Assembly (NCBI GenBank): GCA_016267585.1
Contig: JACQUT010000299.1
Coordinates: forward strand, 1 to 10,947
Direction of reading: 5' to 3'
DNA: 10,947 bases
From: Cyanobacteria bacterium NC_groundwater_1444_Ag_S-0.65um_54_12
GTDB taxonomy: Bacteria; Cyanobacteriota; Sericytochromatia; S15B-MN24; VGJW01
The translations under genes and the position numbers were made by a program. Positions 1-6,886 of this stretch are shown in pieces (position 1 is the stretch's first letter; each line of letters begins with the position of its first letter). The notes beneath the pieces are model-generated. The model ran no database searches, was not told where the DNA came from, and worked only from the letters and a program-made list of their open reading frames with translations.

Positions 1-622
1 AGGTACTAGTATTCCATGGCCCATTAGCAAGCGCTTCAAGATAGGCATCGGCAACTTCCTGGGATACTTTGCGCCCGCGCCAACGCCAAATAATTTGACG
101 CATTCGTTCGTGCGGATCTATATCGAGTCGTGGTGAGGTCAAAAACACATATTCATCCAGCTCATTTACCATGGCCAGCACTTGGCTTGCCAAGGAAATT
201 TGGTTGCCACGCAGTTTTTCTGGATAACCACTCCCATCAAAGCGTTCTTTGTGCTGCCGGATGAGCTGAGCTGCTCCTTCTAATGATGGTATCCAAGCAC
301 AAATTTCTGCTCCTACCACGGGATGGCGACGAAGGCTTTCTGGTATCGGCTCCTGAATTGCCAAGACAAGATTACGTTCCTCTTCGTGTAAACATATTTC
401 ACCCAGGTCATGAAGTAGTCCAGCATAAAAGAGATCACGTAGCTCCTCAGTTGCAATTCCCAACAGTGCTCCGGTCTGCACCGAGGTAGTGGCAACGCGC
501 AAGGAATGTTGCCGCTTGTTACCAAGTGCCAGATCAAGAACTAAGGACAATGCCCGTAGCAAGTCCTTGAAGAGGCGTTGGTTGCGATCCGCCAAGCTTT
601 GGAACAGAGGATTCTGGTTCAT
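1..622 (-). CDS. HD-GYP-like domain protein, C-terminus cut off by the window edge
   Basis: The frame stays open from an ATG at 622 to base 1, giving the first 207 residues of a longer protein; an in-frame stop lies two codons upstream of the ATG. HD-GYP domains are c-di-GMP phosphodiesterases of the HD superfamily. Visible motifs are a QHSLRVA-type first histidine (H39), HDLGEI (H71, D72), RRHPVVGAEI (H100), and QHKERFDGSGYP (H124 to P134), so the GYP signature is intact. Three usual positions differ: HDxGK has Glu at 75 for Lys, the second His of the HHE motif is Lys125, and the Asp of the late ADxxDA-like motif is Asn153. Metal binding and catalysis may be reduced or lost. No signal peptide or membrane segment is visible in this part. 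It lies 24 bases downstream of the GH57 gene, so co-transcription is likely. The domain is secure; its activity is not. Confidence 0.85.
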   Translation of the reverse strand, partial: MNQNPLFQSLADRNQRLFKDLLRALSLVLDLALGNKRQHSLRVATTSVQTGALLGIATEELRDLFYAGLLHDLGEICLHEEERNLVLAIQEPIPESLRRHPVVGAEICAWIPSLEGAAQLIRQHKERFDGSGYPEKLRGNQISLASQVLAMVNELDEYVFLTSPRLDIDPHERMRQIIWRWRGRKVSQEVADAYLEALANGPWNTST

Positions 623-646
623 CAGCTATTTATTCCGTACTAGCCA

Positions 647-2842
647 TTATTCCCCGTATGGAGCACCTTGCCACGTCAAAATTGCGGTAGCTTTCTTTGA
701 GTGAGGAATTCGCAACCCTAGCGTATGGTTGCGTGGCAGTACTTCTAACAGATTTCCATTTTGACACACCACCACTACGAAATGTAATTCTCTTCCTGGC
801 CCCTGTCCCAAGGCAGCTACCGGCAAATCAACTTTTAGAGCCTCTCTGCAAGAAACCGAAAGATTGATAGGTAAAGCATGCCAGGTAAAAACCTCACCAG
901 CCTCGGAAAGCACAGCAGCAAGCGGGGAAAAACCGATACGGATTTCGTGGGCAAAGAGAAAACTAGAGGTAACACCTTTTAGTTCAGCAGCTGGGCGCGC
1001 ATTCAGCGGCGAATTATGCCGTGTTTGTCCTGGGTAACAAAGATATATCAACACCTCATCTTGCTCGCTCGGCGCAAACCGGGAAGAGAACTCTACGACG
1101 AAATTCAATCGTCGGCCATCACAACCATATTCGATCCGGCCAATTGTTCGTGCTGTGGCATGCATGGTGCCTTGACCAGATGTTGGATCAAATGCTCCGA
1201 AACTCGGCGCTACCAGGGAAGTGGCAACAGACTTTTCCACCGGTCGATCAATCTCTTTAGGAACCTTCAAATTCATCAACTGGTAGGCATTCCTCAGGTG
1301 AAGTCTAAACTGCTGATCGAAAAGTTCATCTTGGCCAGAGTCATGGCCTTCGCCAAACCACCAGAACCAATCACTCCCTTCAGCGATCAGCAATTCTTCC
1401 AGCGCACTAGCAGCCTCTGGTCCCGAATAGTTCTCTAATGCTTGGCGCGTCTGGAGTAGAAGATCCCAGGCACGATTCTTTACTGGATCACCAATCCAGG
1501 TAGTGAAATCGGAACCTATCCATGAGCCGGAATGAATATCTGTCAGGATTTCTTTGGCCGGGTACTTGGCTAGATATCCTGAAACCGTGGTGAGGCAAAT
1601 CTTCGGGTCGTCTGAAACCGTATCATAGAAGTTACGTAGGAATTCCCAGCCATCCTCAGCATAGTGTTCCCAACAATTTTCGCCATCCAAAGCTATGGTC
1701 ACCAAGGGGTTGGAATGTTGACAGCGCTGCTCGATGGCACAAAGTCGTTCGTGCAGATCACGGGCAGCTTGTGCACCGGGTACTCGGCTGTAGCTGAAGC
1801 CTATAAGATCGGATAGCACCACGTCCCGGAATATCAAAGTTATGTTTCCCGCTGCGGTAGGAGCAGTGTATGGGCGATAGAGAATTTCCGGATCAAGCAG
1901 TTGTCCCTTGGCATCACGGACTAGCCGCGTACCCAGAGATTGTGCCAATATCCCTTCATCAGAGACTGCCCACTTGACACGCTCTTCTACCAGCAATTGC
2001 AATACGGCCGGGCTGATTGCTTGCTCGGAAGGCCACATGCCAGATGGTCTGTGGCCAAAGCGCGCTGCAAAATATTCAAATCCTCTTTGTATTTGTCGCC
2101 TGGCGTCTTCGGGATAGCGGAATGGCGAATTGGGTAATGGTAGTTGTGGTCGCGCTATGCGAGCGCTATGGGTATCTATCAGCAAAGGAAGGATGGGATG
2201 GTAGAATGGCGTGGTAGTTAGCTCCAATTGACCAGCTGTTTGCATGGCTGAGTATTCAGGAATGATTCTACCGAGAATCTGCCGCTGAATTGCTACTAAT
2301 GTCTCACGATCCGCTTGCGTAAAACCTTGACCACGCTGGATCAATTCAGCAATAGCCGGTTCAGTGCGTTGCCACAAAGGATCGAACCAAGCCAAGTTAA
2401 ACCAGACAGTCAAGTCGCTAAGATCTTGATAAGTGAAAGCCCGGGAAGCTTCAAGCGGGGTGAACTGTGTCAGAAGATCTCTGCGTTTTGTCGCAAGCTG
2501 ATAATATCGTGGAAATGGAACAATCATATGATCCCATTGCGCATCAAAAAACCGTTCCATCACGAAGATCCGATCGTCAGCATTCCAGGCAGGCACTGGT
2601 TTTAGCGTCAACTCAAGAGTTCGATCCAGCGCTCTGCCTTGTGCATAGTCTTCGATCTGCTCTAAGAGAGACGGTACCAAGTTGAATGTTTGCTGAAGCT
2701 TCGGGTACTGCCGCAGAATCGCTATGGTATCCAGGTAGTCTTTTATGCCATGTAGGCGTACCCATGGCATGAGATAGCGGCCAGTCAACCGATCCTTGTA
2801 GAGGGGTTGGTGCATATGCCAAATAAAGGCCACGTAAATCAT
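647..2842 (-). CDS. Glycoside hydrolase family 57 (alpha-amylase / 4-alpha-glucanotransferase type)
   Basis: The 731-residue protein starts with the hallmark GH57 segment: IWHMHQPLY at residues 7-15, then a region typical of the COG1449 alpha-amylase/alpha-mannosidase branch. Further conserved blocks are QLELTTTPFYHPILPLL (205-221), MWPSE (269-273, where Glu273 fits the family nucleophile), the RDVVLSDLIGFSY block (339-351) and DGENCWE (386-392). I cannot say with certainty which Asp is the acid/base; Asp345 or Asp386 are candidates. The C-terminal 200 or so residues look like the beta-rich extension common in this branch. There is no signal peptide, so it is probably cytoplasmic and acts on glycogen or other alpha-glucans; the exact reaction cannot be read from sequence. 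The ATG at 2842 puts the first beta-strand directly at the N-terminus as usual for the family, although no clear Shine-Dalgarno precedes it. It is probably the first gene of a two-gene unit with the HD-GYP-like gene. Confidence 0.93.
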   Translation of the reverse strand: MIYVAFIWHMHQPLYKDRLTGRYLMPWVRLHGIKDYLDTIAILRQYPKLQQTFNLVPSLLEQIEDYAQGRALDRTLELTLKPVPAWNADDRIFVMERFFDAQWDHMIVPFPRYYQLATKRRDLLTQFTPLEASRAFTYQDLSDLTVWFNLAWFDPLWQRTEPAIAELIQRGQGFTQADRETLVAIQRQILGRIIPEYSAMQTAGQLELTTTPFYHPILPLLIDTHSARIARPQLPLPNSPFRYPEDARRQIQRGFEYFAARFGHRPSGMWPSEQAISPAVLQLLVEERVKWAVSDEGILAQSLGTRLVRDAKGQLLDPEILYRPYTAPTAAGNITLIFRDVVLSDLIGFSYSRVPGAQAARDLHERLCAIEQRCQHSNPLVTIALDGENCWEHYAEDGWEFLRNFYDTVSDDPKICLTTVSGYLAKYPAKEILTDIHSGSWIGSDFTTWIGDPVKNRAWDLLLQTRQALENYSGPEAASALEELLIAEGSDWFWWFGEGHDSGQDELFDQQFRLHLRNAYQLMNLKVPKEIDRPVEKSVATSLVAPSFGAFDPTSGQGTMHATARTIGRIEYGCDGRRLNFVVEFSSRFAPSEQDEVLIYLCYPGQTRHNSPLNARPAAELKGVTSSFLFAHEIRIGFSPLAAVLSEAGEVFTWHALPINLSVSCREALKVDLPVAALGQGPGRELHFVVVVCQNGNLLEVLPRNHTLGLRIPHSKKATAILTWQGAPYGE

Positions 2843-3001
2843 TGATATGATAAGGATAACTTAGAATACGAGCTAGAATGACTCTCGGTATTCAAAATAG
2901 GTAATGCGAATCCTAAGTATAAGACATACTGCAAGAGTACCCTGTGATCTTTACCTTGTGAGTTTTTACTCGTTCTTTGAAAAATATAGCGGCATGAGCA
3001 T

Positions 3002-4000
3002 TTGCGGTATGCTCGACAGGTAAAGAGAGAAGCGTATCATGGATTTTCTAATACTGTGATTCTTCTTGCGGCATTTCTCCTTGGCACGGGTGCCTTTCCG
3101 ACCTACCGGATAGGCGCACTGGAGTTCGCTATCCGAAATGGGGGGATAGTTGAGCAAGCACCCAAGATAATCAAGGTTTGGGCTAACAGCCCACAAATAA
3201 GAGTTGCGGTAGCTAACAATGCTCCAGGTTTTTATAATGGAATGTTGCAATGGCGTAATGTACCAGCTGGTAGCTACCTGGTATCCAGTCGGGGAGTGGC
3301 AGAGGCGGCAACGTTGACGGCAGGCAACTTGGTAGCGCGCTTATCTTTACCCGGGGGGGGGCGATCTAGCTGGCGCTTGGAATCAACCATTCCCAAGGAT
3401 TATCATTTTGCCATAGCTTATACCGCTGAGGCTTATCGAAAATTCCTGCCACAACAAGAAAATTCAAAGCTCCGTTTCGCGATAGAGTTAGGTGGCACCA
3501 CTATTTTCTCTGCTATGGAAATAGTGAGTAGCCTTCCTTTCCCCACCTACTTGTTGCCAAGCTTTCGCGATGAGGCAAAACTTGCACAGCGCTATTTGGG
3601 TGGCCGCTATTTTGCTCTTGCTACGGGCCCTGATCGCCTTCTCTTGTTGGATAATCGAGGTTATAAGCTGGACAGTGAGCAAATGCAATGGGTCGAGCAG
3701 CAATTAAGAGACTTTCGTTTAGCTGGAGTGCGGCGCATTATCGTTTTTATGCAGCGCTCACCTGAGCTGAGACGACGCGCTCATAATAGCATCGCGAAGC
3801 GGCAAGAAGTTCGTCGCCTATCCAAATTGCTGCGCAAGGCTCGCATAACCGCTATCTTTGCTGGCGGGGCAGAACGCCCTGCCAGCAAAAACTGGCAGGG
3901 TATACCTTTATACCTTTTGGATAGACGTGAGGTAATTGTCGCCGACATCAAGGATACTGGCTTCAAAATTTCATGCTGTGGAAAAAATAAGGAGCGCTAA
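3002..4000 (+). CDS. Exported or anchored protein with a degenerate calcineurin-like phosphoesterase fold
   Basis: This encodes up to 332 residues. Residues about 18-33 form one hydrophobic segment (signal peptide or anchor), and about 40-130 are beta-rich and unrecognised. From about 132 the order of elements follows a calcineurin-like metallophosphoesterase, but the ligand motifs are replaced. FAIAYTAEA (136-144) sits where FxxxxDxH is expected. ELGGTT (162-167) replaces the GD block, and LPSFRDE (185-191) replaces LPGNHDE. FMQRSPE (249-255) replaces the FxHxPP motif, and FAGGAE (286-291) replaces the GHxH motif. The scaffold strands RLLLLDNRG and the SEQMQWVEQQL helix are well kept. I infer a catalytically dead fold used for binding or structure. 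The start is uncertain: TTG at 3002 gives a positively charged N-terminus but has no clear Shine-Dalgarno; GTG at 3056 is the alternative. It converges on the next gene, leaving 8 bases between stops. The family assignment is my alignment by eye. Confidence 0.75.
   Translation: MRYARQVKREAYHGFSNTVILLAAFLLGTGAFPTYRIGALEFAIRNGGIVEQAPKIIKVWANSPQIRVAVANNAPGFYNGMLQWRNVPAGSYLVSSRGVAEAATLTAGNLVARLSLPGGGRSSWRLESTIPKDYHFAIAYTAEAYRKFLPQQENSKLRFAIELGGTTIFSAMEIVSSLPFPTYLLPSFRDEAKLAQRYLGGRYFALATGPDRLLLLDNRGYKLDSEQMQWVEQQLRDFRLAGVRRIIVFMQRSPELRRRAHNSIAKRQEVRRLSKLLRKARITAIFAGGAERPASKNWQGIPLYLLDRREVIVADIKDTGFKISCCGKNKER
3353..3361 (+). repeat. Run of nine G inside a coding sequence
   Basis: Nine consecutive Gs encode three glycines (residues 118-120) of the degenerate phosphoesterase. 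The protein reads plausibly on both sides, so the frame as given is probably right. Such a tract is prone to slipped-strand length change and also to sequencing error. Confidence 0.9.
3861..3900 (+). repeat. Overlapping, mutually exclusive hairpins near a gene's 3' end
   Basis: The segment CTGGCGGGGC (3861-3870) pairs with GCCCTGCCAG (3876-3885) through one G-T pair, with a 5-base loop. The same GCCCTGCCAG arm also pairs perfectly over 9 bases (3877-3885 with 3892-3900), across the loop CAAAAA. Only one hairpin can form at a time. Neither is followed by a T run, so it does not look like an intrinsic terminator. It lies inside the coding sequence (residues about 287-300), about 100 bases before the stop. 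Confidence 0.75.
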
Positions 4001-4008
4001 TCAAATAT

Positions 4009-5358
4009 TTATCTAGCAAGAGCACTTCCTGCGTTCACCAAGCCGGCGCCAAATTCTCTGGCCTCACCTAAAGGTTTAGCAGTATCTTGCAAAGTTTTCC
4101 TGATTTGCTGAGCCGTCCAATCAGGGTGCTTCGCCCAAAGGAGCGCAGCTATGCCAGCTACCACCGGGGCAGACATGCTGGTTCCTTGCAAAGCAGCATA
4201 GTTCTTCGGAACTCCTCTAGCAGTCATCGCTACATCGTAGGTTGGGGTAGTTGATAGAATATTTACGCCGGGGGCAGTTATGGCGAGCTGCGGCCCAAAG
4301 TTAGAGAAAGTCGCTCGAGCATTTTTCTGGTCCGTGGCACCAACTGCCATGAAATATTTTAACCGTGCCGGTGTGCCGATGGGCCCGCTATCATTGCCTG
4401 CGGCAGCAACTAGCAAAGCGCCACGTCGATTAGCATACCAACCGATCAGCCAATCGAGCGGATCTAATGGAATGCGGCCACCTAGCGACAAGTTGATTAT
4501 CACATGGCGACCATTTCTGTGTGCATAGTCAGCAGCAAATTTGATCCCTCTGGCAACCGAGAAGAGCGTGCTTTGCCCTTCGCGATCTAGCGCTTTTATA
4601 GCCAGGATGCGACAAGCAGGCGCTATTCCGGCAATCCCGATACCGTTATCTTTACGAGCACCCACTATCCCGGCAACATGCGTACCATGCCCATTTTGAT
4701 CTTGGGCGTCGCCCTTCCGGTCGATAAAATCAACACTTTGTTCGATCGCATCTGCCAAATCACGATGGGACCGATCAATGCCAGAATCCACTATTGCTAC
4801 CAATATTCCCGCGCCGGTGCTATTTTGCCAGGCTTCAGCAATATGGATCCGATCGAGGTACCATTGTTGTCCAACCATGGGATCATTGGCTGGTATGGTT
4901 GCTGACCTGATAAGTAACGGAGAATGAGCAGCAGCTTGGCTAGCTGCCGGTAGCGCACTGGCATCAGGCTTGGGTAAGCGAAAATGGCTGTTGGGTATAG
5001 CCCATTCGACATCCGGGGCTCTAGCATAGCGATCAGCCAATTGCTTGGCTGAAATACCATCTGGTACTTTGACGAGTATTGTGTCACCAGACGAATCCAA
5101 GCTCGTGCTATCAAGCGCAATCATGCCCGCTAGCTGTACTGGTTGACGGCTGCGACTGATATTCTCTGGGATCCACACACTCTCCGCTCTGATGCCGTCT
5201 GGCGCACGGTATTTTACGATAAGTTCGGTAGCCAGATCAGATTCTTCCTTACCGTCTGGTGGCGCAAAAGCCTTGACTGTGGTCGGCGGTTGCTTGCTAC
5301 AGCTAATGATCGATAGAAGAATAAACAGTCCCGCCAGCCCCGCAAAGAATTTCGGCAA
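4009..5358 (-). CDS. Subtilisin-family (S8) serine protease, predicted lipoprotein
   Basis: This encodes 449 residues from a TTG start. The N-terminus is a lipoprotein signal peptide: a hydrophobic stretch ending in the lipobox IISC with Cys20, followed by a Ser-Lys start of the mature chain. An I9-like propeptide region covers about 44-125, then a Pro/Ala-rich linker to about 158. The peptidase domain has the full catalytic set: Asp191 in VAIVDSGID, His224 in NGHGTHVAG, oxyanion Asn322 in AAAGND, and Ser394 in GTSMSAP. It should be an active endopeptidase tethered to a membrane outside the cytoplasm. The frame is open back to 5382 with only ATT and other non-standard starts, so the true N-terminus might be a few residues longer and more basic. 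It follows its paralogue by 120 bases on the same strand. The substrate cannot be inferred. Confidence 0.93.
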   Translation of the reverse strand: MPKFFAGLAGLFILLSIISCSKQPPTTVKAFAPPDGKEESDLATELIVKYRAPDGIRAESVWIPENISRSRQPVQLAGMIALDSTSLDSSGDTILVKVPDGISAKQLADRYARAPDVEWAIPNSHFRLPKPDASALPAASQAAAHSPLLIRSATIPANDPMVGQQWYLDRIHIAEAWQNSTGAGILVAIVDSGIDRSHRDLADAIEQSVDFIDRKGDAQDQNGHGTHVAGIVGARKDNGIGIAGIAPACRILAIKALDREGQSTLFSVARGIKFAADYAHRNGRHVIINLSLGGRIPLDPLDWLIGWYANRRGALLVAAAGNDSGPIGTPARLKYFMAVGATDQKNARATFSNFGPQLAITAPGVNILSTTPTYDVAMTARGVPKNYAALQGTSMSAPVVAGIAALLWAKHPDWTAQQIRKTLQDTAKPLGEAREFGAGLVNAGSALAR

Positions 5359-5437
5359 TAGCTTTTTGGCTTTCTTACGAATTTATTTCTCTGGATGATT
5401 GAAAGACTTGTAGCTAGCTTTGCGACTATTCTTGCTA

Positions 5438-5455
5438 CTTTCTTATATAAGAAAG
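5438..5455. repeat. Perfect 18-base palindrome between the two protease genes
   Basis: CTTTCTTATATAAGAAAG is its own reverse complement. It lies 23 bases past the stop of the upstream protease gene and about 80 bases before the start of the downstream one. With no loop bases and an A/T-only centre it resembles a dimeric operator, or a TATA-containing promoter element, more than a terminator. Function is unproven. Confidence 0.6.
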
Positions 5456-5478
5456 CCGACAATGAGAATTGGAGGCGT

Positions 5479-6768
5479 TTAGCGAGCTGCTACCGCAGCG
5501 CCAGCTTGCACCAGCCCATAGCCATAAATATCGTCCTTGCCTGTCTTGCCGAGATCTTTCGCGGTTTTTTCGACCTGCATGCGAACTTGTTGCCAGTTCC
5601 ATTCCGGGTGAATAGACCACACCAGCGCGCAAGTACCAGCGACCACCGGGCAGGCCATGGAGGTGCCCTGCAAGGCAGCATAGTACTTGGAATAACCTAG
5701 CTTGTTTAGCGGGACATCGTACGTTGGCGTGGTATTAAGAATGTTTACACCGGGCGCACTGACGCTGATTTCCGGTCCAAAATTCGAAAAGCTAGCTTTT
5801 TCATTTTTCTCATCGCTTGCCGAAACCGCCATGTAGTATTTATCCCAGCGAGCTGGTGTGCCAACCGCACTGTTCGAGTTACCGGCCGCAGCTACTAGCA
5901 AAGCCCCCTTGCCAGTAGCATACCAACCGGTAGTGTAGGAAATACTATCGGCGGTAGCAGCTCCACCTAGTGAAAGATTCACTACCACGTGTACTTTGTT
6001 TTGCATGCCGTAATCAGCTGCATGTTTGATTCCTTTAGCGATATTGAAAAGGCTACCGCTGCCCGTAGGACCTAATACCGCTACAGGTAAAATCTTGACG
6101 CGGGGAGCCACACCAGATACGCCCTCACCGTTCCCTTGAATTGCTCCAACGATACCGGCCACATGAGTGCCATGGCCAAACTCATCTATGGCATCAGGCT
6201 TGTTGTTCACATAGGAATAACCTGGACCGACCATATTATCGTCAAGATCAGGATGGCGGTAGTCAACCCCAGTATCGACGATAGCCACCATCACGTCTGC
6301 TCCCTTGGTATTTTGCCATGCCTTGTCAGCGCCAATGCGCGACAGATACCACTGTTTGCCGTACAGTGGATCGTCCAGGCGGCTTTTTTCGTGATCAAAA
6401 CCCAGCAATGGAGATCGCAGCTTGGGCAAGGGAACGCTAACCACGCGATTAGGCTCTACCCCCAAAACCCCGTCCTGAACAAGCAATTTTTGCGCGAATT
6501 GCTTTGCCAGGTTTGCAGCGACCTTTGCGAGAATGAATTTGCCATATTTCTCGAGATCCAGTTCATCAACAAATTGAGCGTCATTAATTTCAGGCAAATG
6601 CGTTCCCGTTCGCAGCTGTACTAGTAATTCCACATAATCAGCGCCATTTTTCGCTTCCCTTACCTTCGTCATGCCATCATTTGACGAAAACTGGCCACTT
6701 GTAGTCCCGCAGCTCGTGACTACTATAGCGGACAGTAGGCTACTGCTTGCAAAACGCCAGGCCACCAT
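5479..6768 (-). CDS. Second subtilisin-family (S8) serine protease, predicted lipoprotein
   Basis: This encodes 429 residues, paralogous to the next gene downstream with roughly half the residues identical across the catalytic domain. I chose ATG 6768 over the in-frame TTG at 6807 because a strong AAAGGAG sits 8 bases before it, and because it yields a standard lipoprotein signal peptide: Arg5, a hydrophobic core and the lipobox VTSC with Cys20. The longer reading would add 13 residues with Asp and Lys. A propeptide-like region spans about 45-115. The triad is intact: Asp165 in VAIVDTGVD, His199 in FGHGTHVAG, Asn297 in AAAGNS, and Ser370 in GTSMACP. It is probably an active, membrane-anchored extracytoplasmic endopeptidase. 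It is the upstream member of the tandem pair and is divergent from rmlD. Specificity is unknown. Confidence 0.94.
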   Translation of the reverse strand: MVAWRFASSSLLSAIVVTSCGTTSGQFSSNDGMTKVREAKNGADYVELLVQLRTGTHLPEINDAQFVDELDLEKYGKFILAKVAANLAKQFAQKLLVQDGVLGVEPNRVVSVPLPKLRSPLLGFDHEKSRLDDPLYGKQWYLSRIGADKAWQNTKGADVMVAIVDTGVDYRHPDLDDNMVGPGYSYVNNKPDAIDEFGHGTHVAGIVGAIQGNGEGVSGVAPRVKILPVAVLGPTGSGSLFNIAKGIKHAADYGMQNKVHVVVNLSLGGAATADSISYTTGWYATGKGALLVAAAGNSNSAVGTPARWDKYYMAVSASDEKNEKASFSNFGPEISVSAPGVNILNTTPTYDVPLNKLGYSKYYAALQGTSMACPVVAGTCALVWSIHPEWNWQQVRMQVEKTAKDLGKTGKDDIYGYGLVQAGAAVAAR

Positions 6769-6776
6769 TAGCAGAA

Positions 6777-6783
6777 CTCCTTT
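6777..6783 (-). promoter_or_regulatory. Ribosome binding site that decides the start of the second protease
   Basis: AAAGGAG on the minus strand is 8 bases upstream of ATG 6768. It is one of the two best Shine-Dalgarno sequences in the window and argues against the upstream TTG at 6807. Confidence 0.75.
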
Positions 6784-6815
6784 GTCAATTGCTAAAGAAT
6801 TCTTCAAACTAAAAG

Positions 6816-6830
6816 TTAAGAGAATCTTAA
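6816..6830. repeat. Small inverted repeat in the protease / rmlD divergent region
   Basis: TTAAGA and TCTTAA flank a 3-base centre (GAA), giving a symmetric 15-base site about 48 bases upstream of the protease ATG and about 56 bases upstream of rmlD. It could be an operator shared by the divergent genes. A TTGACT box lies at 6835-6840 but has no well-spaced -10, so I do not call a promoter. Confidence 0.35.
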
Positions 6831-6886
6831 TTACTTGACTTATGCTATCTTATCTCACGTTCGGATAAGCAAGCAAGGTTTAATAG

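Noticed and set aside
1016..1438. A 140-codon plus-strand open frame
   Set aside because: It is antisense to the GH57 gene and its translation is Cys- and His-rich without any family pattern.
3861..3900. Intrinsic terminator at the double hairpin
   Set aside because: No T run follows either stem, and the coding frame continues for about 100 bases.
6136..6624. A 162-codon plus-strand open frame
   Set aside because: It lies wholly antisense to the second protease, whose conserved motifs fix the coding strand, and its translation shows no domain.
6769..6807. Longer N-terminus of the second protease from TTG 6807
   Set aside because: The AAAGGAG site 8 bases before ATG 6768 and the better signal peptide favour the shorter form.
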